A DNA stretch of 7,472 nucleotides, taken from NCBI GenBank assembly GCA_016210125.1, contig JACQUS010000413.1, forward strand, positions 1 to 7,472, in the 5' to 3' direction. Made by a program: the position numbers and the translations under genes. The notes below the pieces were generated by a model. It did not search any database and was not told the origin of the DNA. It saw only the letters and a list, made by a program, of their open reading frames with translations. Within the stretch, counting starts at the first letter, position 1. Each line of letters begins with the position of its first letter. Below, piece after piece: positions 5,962-7,472 of this stretch. This DNA is from Chloroflexota bacterium. GTDB lineage: Bacteria; Chloroflexota; UBA6077; FW602-bin22; JACQUS01.

Positions 5962-6474
5962 GTGTCGTCGAGTCAGGAGAGCGTCGTCGGCATGCCGCGA
6001 GACTTCCTCGCTGCGTGCCTTCTTCTGCTGCTGCGCCAGTGGTCGATGCACGGCTACCGCCTGATGCAGCAGCTCGTGGTGCTCGGCTTCGCGGCACTCG
6101 ATCCGGGCACGGTCTACCGGACGCTTCGGCAGCTCGAGCGCGATGGCCTGATCCGCTCACACTGGGACCTGGGCGACGCCGGGCCGGCGCGGCGCATGTA
6201 CGAGCTGACCGAGGCCGGCGAGGCGTTCCTGCGCGCCTGGGCGCAGGGTCTCGAGCACTACCGGCGCATGCTGGACCTGTTTTTCCGCTTCTATGGCATC
6301 GAAATGCCGTCGGCAGAGGGTGACGGCGCGGGTCCGCGGAGGGCCTCCGGCGCGCAGGAGAGTGCTAGCGAGCGCGGCGCGGCGAGTAGCGGCGCGAAGG
6401 GCGAGCAGGCCGGTGGGCGCCGTCGCGGGCGCACGTCGGCGGGCGGAAGGGCGTCCGGGGAGTCGGAGGCCTAG
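5962..6474 (+). CDS. PadR-family regulator, PhaQ-like (PHB-responsive repressor type)
   Basis: This 170-residue protein is a PadR winged-helix regulator. The DNA-binding domain spans about 12-90: a helical start (DFLAACLLLLL, 14-24), SMHGYRLMQQL (28-38), the recognition-helix segment DPGTVYRTLRQLERDGLI (47-64), and a wing with GPARRMYELTEAG (74-86). A C-terminal dimerisation helix follows (about 88-112). From memory of the families, the SMHGY, YRTLRQLE and GPARRMY pattern resembles PhaQ, a PadR member near Bacillus PHB genes that represses phasin expression and responds to PHB. The phasin-like gene 107 bp downstream supports this. Residues about 115-170 form a low-complexity Gly/Ala/Ser/Arg/Glu tail, including GGRRRGR (151-157), which is unusual for the family and probably disordered. 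The start is GTG 5962, set by GGAGG at 5951-5955; ATG 5992 is the alternative. PadR assignment is firm, PhaQ role moderate. Confidence 0.85.
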   Translation: MSSSQESVVGMPRDFLAACLLLLLRQWSMHGYRLMQQLVVLGFAALDPGTVYRTLRQLERDGLIRSHWDLGDAGPARRMYELTEAGEAFLRAWAQGLEHYRRMLDLFFRFYGIEMPSAEGDGAGPRRASGAQESASERGAASSGAKGEQAGGRRRGRTSAGGRASGESEA

Positions 6475-6581
6475 CCTTACGGTCGCGCTGCGCGGCCCCG
6501 GCCCACGACCCAGGGCCGACGACGGATGGCGAGCGACGACCGCCGGACCAACGGCGGCGATGAGCGAAAGGGAGGAAGTCC

Positions 6582-7043
6582 ATGGCAACCGTACGTGAGG
6601 CAACCGAGCGCTTCTTCGATGCGGCGAAGGCGTCGGCTGACGCCATTGCGGACACCACGCAGGCGCTCCAGGAGCGCGGCCTGCGCTTCGCCGAGACGCT
6701 GGTGGACGATGCCGAGCGCTGGCAGAAGGACCAGCAGGGCTGGCTGGCAAGCGCGGTCGATCAGGCCGGGCGCTGGCCGACTTATGGCATCGGCGTGGCG
6801 CGCGCGCTCATTCAGGAGGGCGCGGTGACGCAGCAGCAGGCGCGCCGGCTGAACGAGACCCTGGTGGAGAGCGCGCGGGCGGCGGCCGAGGCGGGCCAGG
6901 AGCTGGCGCTGAGCCTGAACAAGCTGCTCCTCAGCACGATGACCGCGCCGCTCGGCCCGTTCGCGCACCAGATGGATGAGCTGCGCGAGCGCATCGCCGA
7001 CCTCGGCCAGAAGGTCGAGTCGAATGCCAAGACCGGTGTCTAG
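6582..7043 (+). CDS. Phasin-like polyhydroxyalkanoate granule protein
   Basis: This 153-residue protein is almost entirely helical, rich in Ala, Glu, Gln, Arg and Leu, with no Cys, signal peptide or membrane segment. This is the usual make-up of phasins, which coat PHA granules. The N-terminal part (1-60) shows amphipathic helices such as ERFFDAAKASADAIADT (9-25) and RFAETLVDDAERW (35-47). A middle break near RWPTYGIGVAR (64-74) leads to another helix (84-117), and the end (about 128-147, HQMDELRERIADLGQKVES) looks like a short coiled coil. The start is ATG 6582 with GGAGG (6571-6575) 6 nt upstream. No motif is diagnostic, so the call rests on composition, length and the PhaQ-like regulator immediately upstream, which suggests one transcript. 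It could instead be another helical stress or granule protein. No PHA synthase gene is in view. Confidence 0.65.
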   Translation: MATVREATERFFDAAKASADAIADTTQALQERGLRFAETLVDDAERWQKDQQGWLASAVDQAGRWPTYGIGVARALIQEGAVTQQQARRLNETLVESARAAAEAGQELALSLNKLLLSTMTAPLGPFAHQMDELRERIADLGQKVESNAKTGV

Positions 7044-7052
7044 GCGTTTCGC

Positions 7053-7149
7053 CTAATCTGAAAGCGGCCCTGGCAAGTTGCCCCACCCCGCCCCGAGAGA
7101 AACTCCCCGAGGGGGCTGGGCCCCCTCTGGACGCCCCCTTCCCACGCCG
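7053..7149. repeat. Copy B of the intergenic hairpin repeat
   Basis: It begins CTAATCTG 10 bp after the phasin stop and aligns with copy C, 171-172 bp away, over about 87 bp with a single 1-nt gap. Shared blocks are CTAATCTG, GCCCTGG, TGCCCCACCC, GCCCCGAGA and GGGGGCT..GCCCCCT. A GAGGGGGC (7109-7116) / GCCCCCTC (7120-7127) stem with a 3-nt loop forms its core. Its right end resembles copy A (7121-7140 against 2331-2350). Confidence 0.7.
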
Positions 7150-7159
7150 GGAAGGGGGC
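7133..7159. terminator. Perfect 11-bp hairpin, possible phasin terminator
   Basis: GCCCCCTTCCC (7133-7143) and GGGAAGGGGGC (7149-7159) pair perfectly around a 5-nt loop. It is very stable and lies about 90 bp after the phasin stop. No T-run follows on either strand, so it is not a standard intrinsic terminator. It could act as an RNA 3'-end stabiliser or as a Rho-assisted or pause site. Confidence 0.4.
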
Positions 7160-7224
7160 CGGGGGGTTAGGTCCTCTCCGCGCCCGTTTTCATCCGCAAT
7201 GGTCGCGGCCCGCCGCGGGGCAAA

Positions 7225-7320
7225 CTAATCTGCAAACAGCCCTGGTGGGATGCCCCACCCTGCCCCGAGATGGTTCCCCAAGGGGGCTTCGCCCCCTTGG
7301 GATTTCCCTTTGCATGCCTG
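7225..7320. repeat. Copy C of the intergenic hairpin repeat
   Basis: This is the second tandem copy, starting CTAATCTG at 7225 and running with clear similarity to copy B to about 7310. Weaker similarity continues to the CATGCCTGG that answers CACGCCGGG in copy B. It contains the best core hairpin of the family (7277-7301). Copies B and C lie in the same orientation. Confidence 0.7.
7277..7301 (+). terminator. Core hairpin of copy C, possible terminator
   Basis: CCCAAGGGGG (7277-7286) pairs perfectly with CCCCCTTGGG (7292-7301) around CTTCG, where C-G closure leaves a 3-nt loop. The bases after it (ATTTCCCTTTG) are mildly T-rich, so it could end transcription from the left, though the tail is far from a clean U-tract. 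Confidence 0.4.
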
Positions 7321-7335
7321 GATGACCAGCAGTCG

Positions 7336-7363
7336 TTGCGCCGGGCACGCGGTCCGCTACAAT
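7336..7363 (+). promoter_or_regulatory. Candidate rightward promoter
   Basis: TACAAT (7358-7363, 5 of 6 to consensus) sits 16 bp after TTGCGC (7336-7341, only the leading TTG conserved). It would drive a gene beyond the right edge of the window, with a leader of 100 nt or more. Confidence 0.35.
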
Positions 7364-7407
7364 GCGGGTACCACACCGTCGCGGCTGCCCCAGAGCCCGG
7401 GCCGGCC

Positions 7408-7445
7408 GGCCATGCGCCGCGCAGACGGCCATGCGCCGCGCACAC
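7408..7445. repeat. Tandem 19-bp direct repeat
   Basis: Two head-to-tail units, 7408-7426 and 7427-7445, each begin GGCCATGCGCCGCGCA and differ at one base. They lie between the two TACAAT boxes, so they might be regulator sites or a replication-slippage product. Confidence 0.6.
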
Positions 7446-7450
7446 TGCGG

Positions 7451-7456
7451 TACAAT
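7451..7456 (+). promoter_or_regulatory. Second TACAAT -10-like box
   Basis: TACAAT followed by GCGC and ATG (7461) repeats the TACAATGCG context at 7358-7366. No -35 is visible, since the upstream bases are the 19-bp repeat. If it is a real -10 and ATG 7461 is a start codon, the mRNA would be leaderless or nearly so. The window ends too soon to tell. Confidence 0.25.
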
Positions 7457-7472
7457 GCGCATGAGCGCGCCG

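Larger units (their letters stand above)
7044..7472. other. Gene-free region: repeats, hairpins, outward promoters
   Basis: No convincing gene is visible in these 429 bases. Open frames exist on both strands but run through hairpin repeats, lack ribosome sites and have erratic composition. The stretch holds two tandem copies of a hairpin repeat, a 19-bp tandem repeat and two TACAAT boxes directed to the right. A possible gene start (ATG 7461) is too close to the edge to judge. Confidence 0.7.

Noticed and set aside
6499..6518. CGGCCC/GGGCCG inverted repeat between the regulator and phasin genes
   Set aside because: Six GC pairs with an 8-nt loop and no T-tract are expected by chance in DNA this GC-rich, so it is not called a terminator.
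7072..7259. Apparent second small stems in repeat copies B and C (GGCA/TGCC and GGTGGG/CCCACC)
   Set aside because: The stems do not occupy aligned positions in the two copies, so they are not evidence of covariation.
7053..7320. Possible CRISPR array from the tandem copies
   Set aside because: Only two copies, about 171 bp apart, with long imperfect units and no spacers of regular size or cas genes.
7167..7462. Open frames on both strands in the right-hand gap
   Set aside because: They cross the hairpin repeat and the 19-bp tandem repeat, have no ribosome sites, and give low-complexity products.

Overview
The window is high-GC DNA (roughly 70% by eye) in which several genes start with GTG or TTG behind strong GGAGG-type ribosome binding sites. 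The E1alpha/E1beta/single-lipoyl-domain E2 pyruvate dehydrogenase, the PadR/PhaQ-like regulator and the GC-rich hairpin repeats between genes would fit a Chloroflexota bacterium (Thermomicrobia-like), or less likely another high-GC Gram-positive-type lineage. This placement is inference; the window has no rRNA or other marker.

Layout. Positions 121-1059 (+) encode a ribokinase. Convergent to it is a five-gene minus-strand cluster, read right to left: pdhA (5801-4785), pdhB (4782-3802), pdhC (3772-2441), lipA (2244-1294) and an unrecognised 59-residue protein (1297-1118) that overlaps the lipA stop by ATGA. A 160-bp gap (5802-5961) separates pdhA from a divergent plus-strand pair: a PadR-family regulator resembling the PHB-responsive repressor PhaQ (5962-6474) and a phasin-like protein (6582-7043). 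The last 429 bases hold no convincing gene. They contain two tandem copies of a hairpin-rich repeat, a 19-bp tandem repeat and two TACAAT boxes pointing out of the window. A third copy of the hairpin repeat lies between pdhC and lipA.

How the genes fit together. PdhA/PdhB decarboxylate pyruvate, PdhC passes the acetyl group to CoA, and LipA makes the lipoyl cofactor that PdhC carries on Lys41. No E3 (lpd) or lipB gene is present, so these must lie elsewhere. Acetyl-CoA is the precursor of polyhydroxyalkanoate, and the divergent genes look like a granule-sensing repressor and a granule-coat phasin. The shared promoter region contains a consensus TTGACA box and three CTATRTG direct repeats over the regulator's -10 and start region, a candidate operator. 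Whether it also controls the pdh genes is a testable inference.

Most notable points: the phaQ-phaP-like pair back to back with pdh genes; an E2 active-site motif in which the usual Asp is Tyr; a 12-bp in-frame tandem duplication in lipA; the small translationally coupled gene after lipA; and the dispersed hairpin repeat family.
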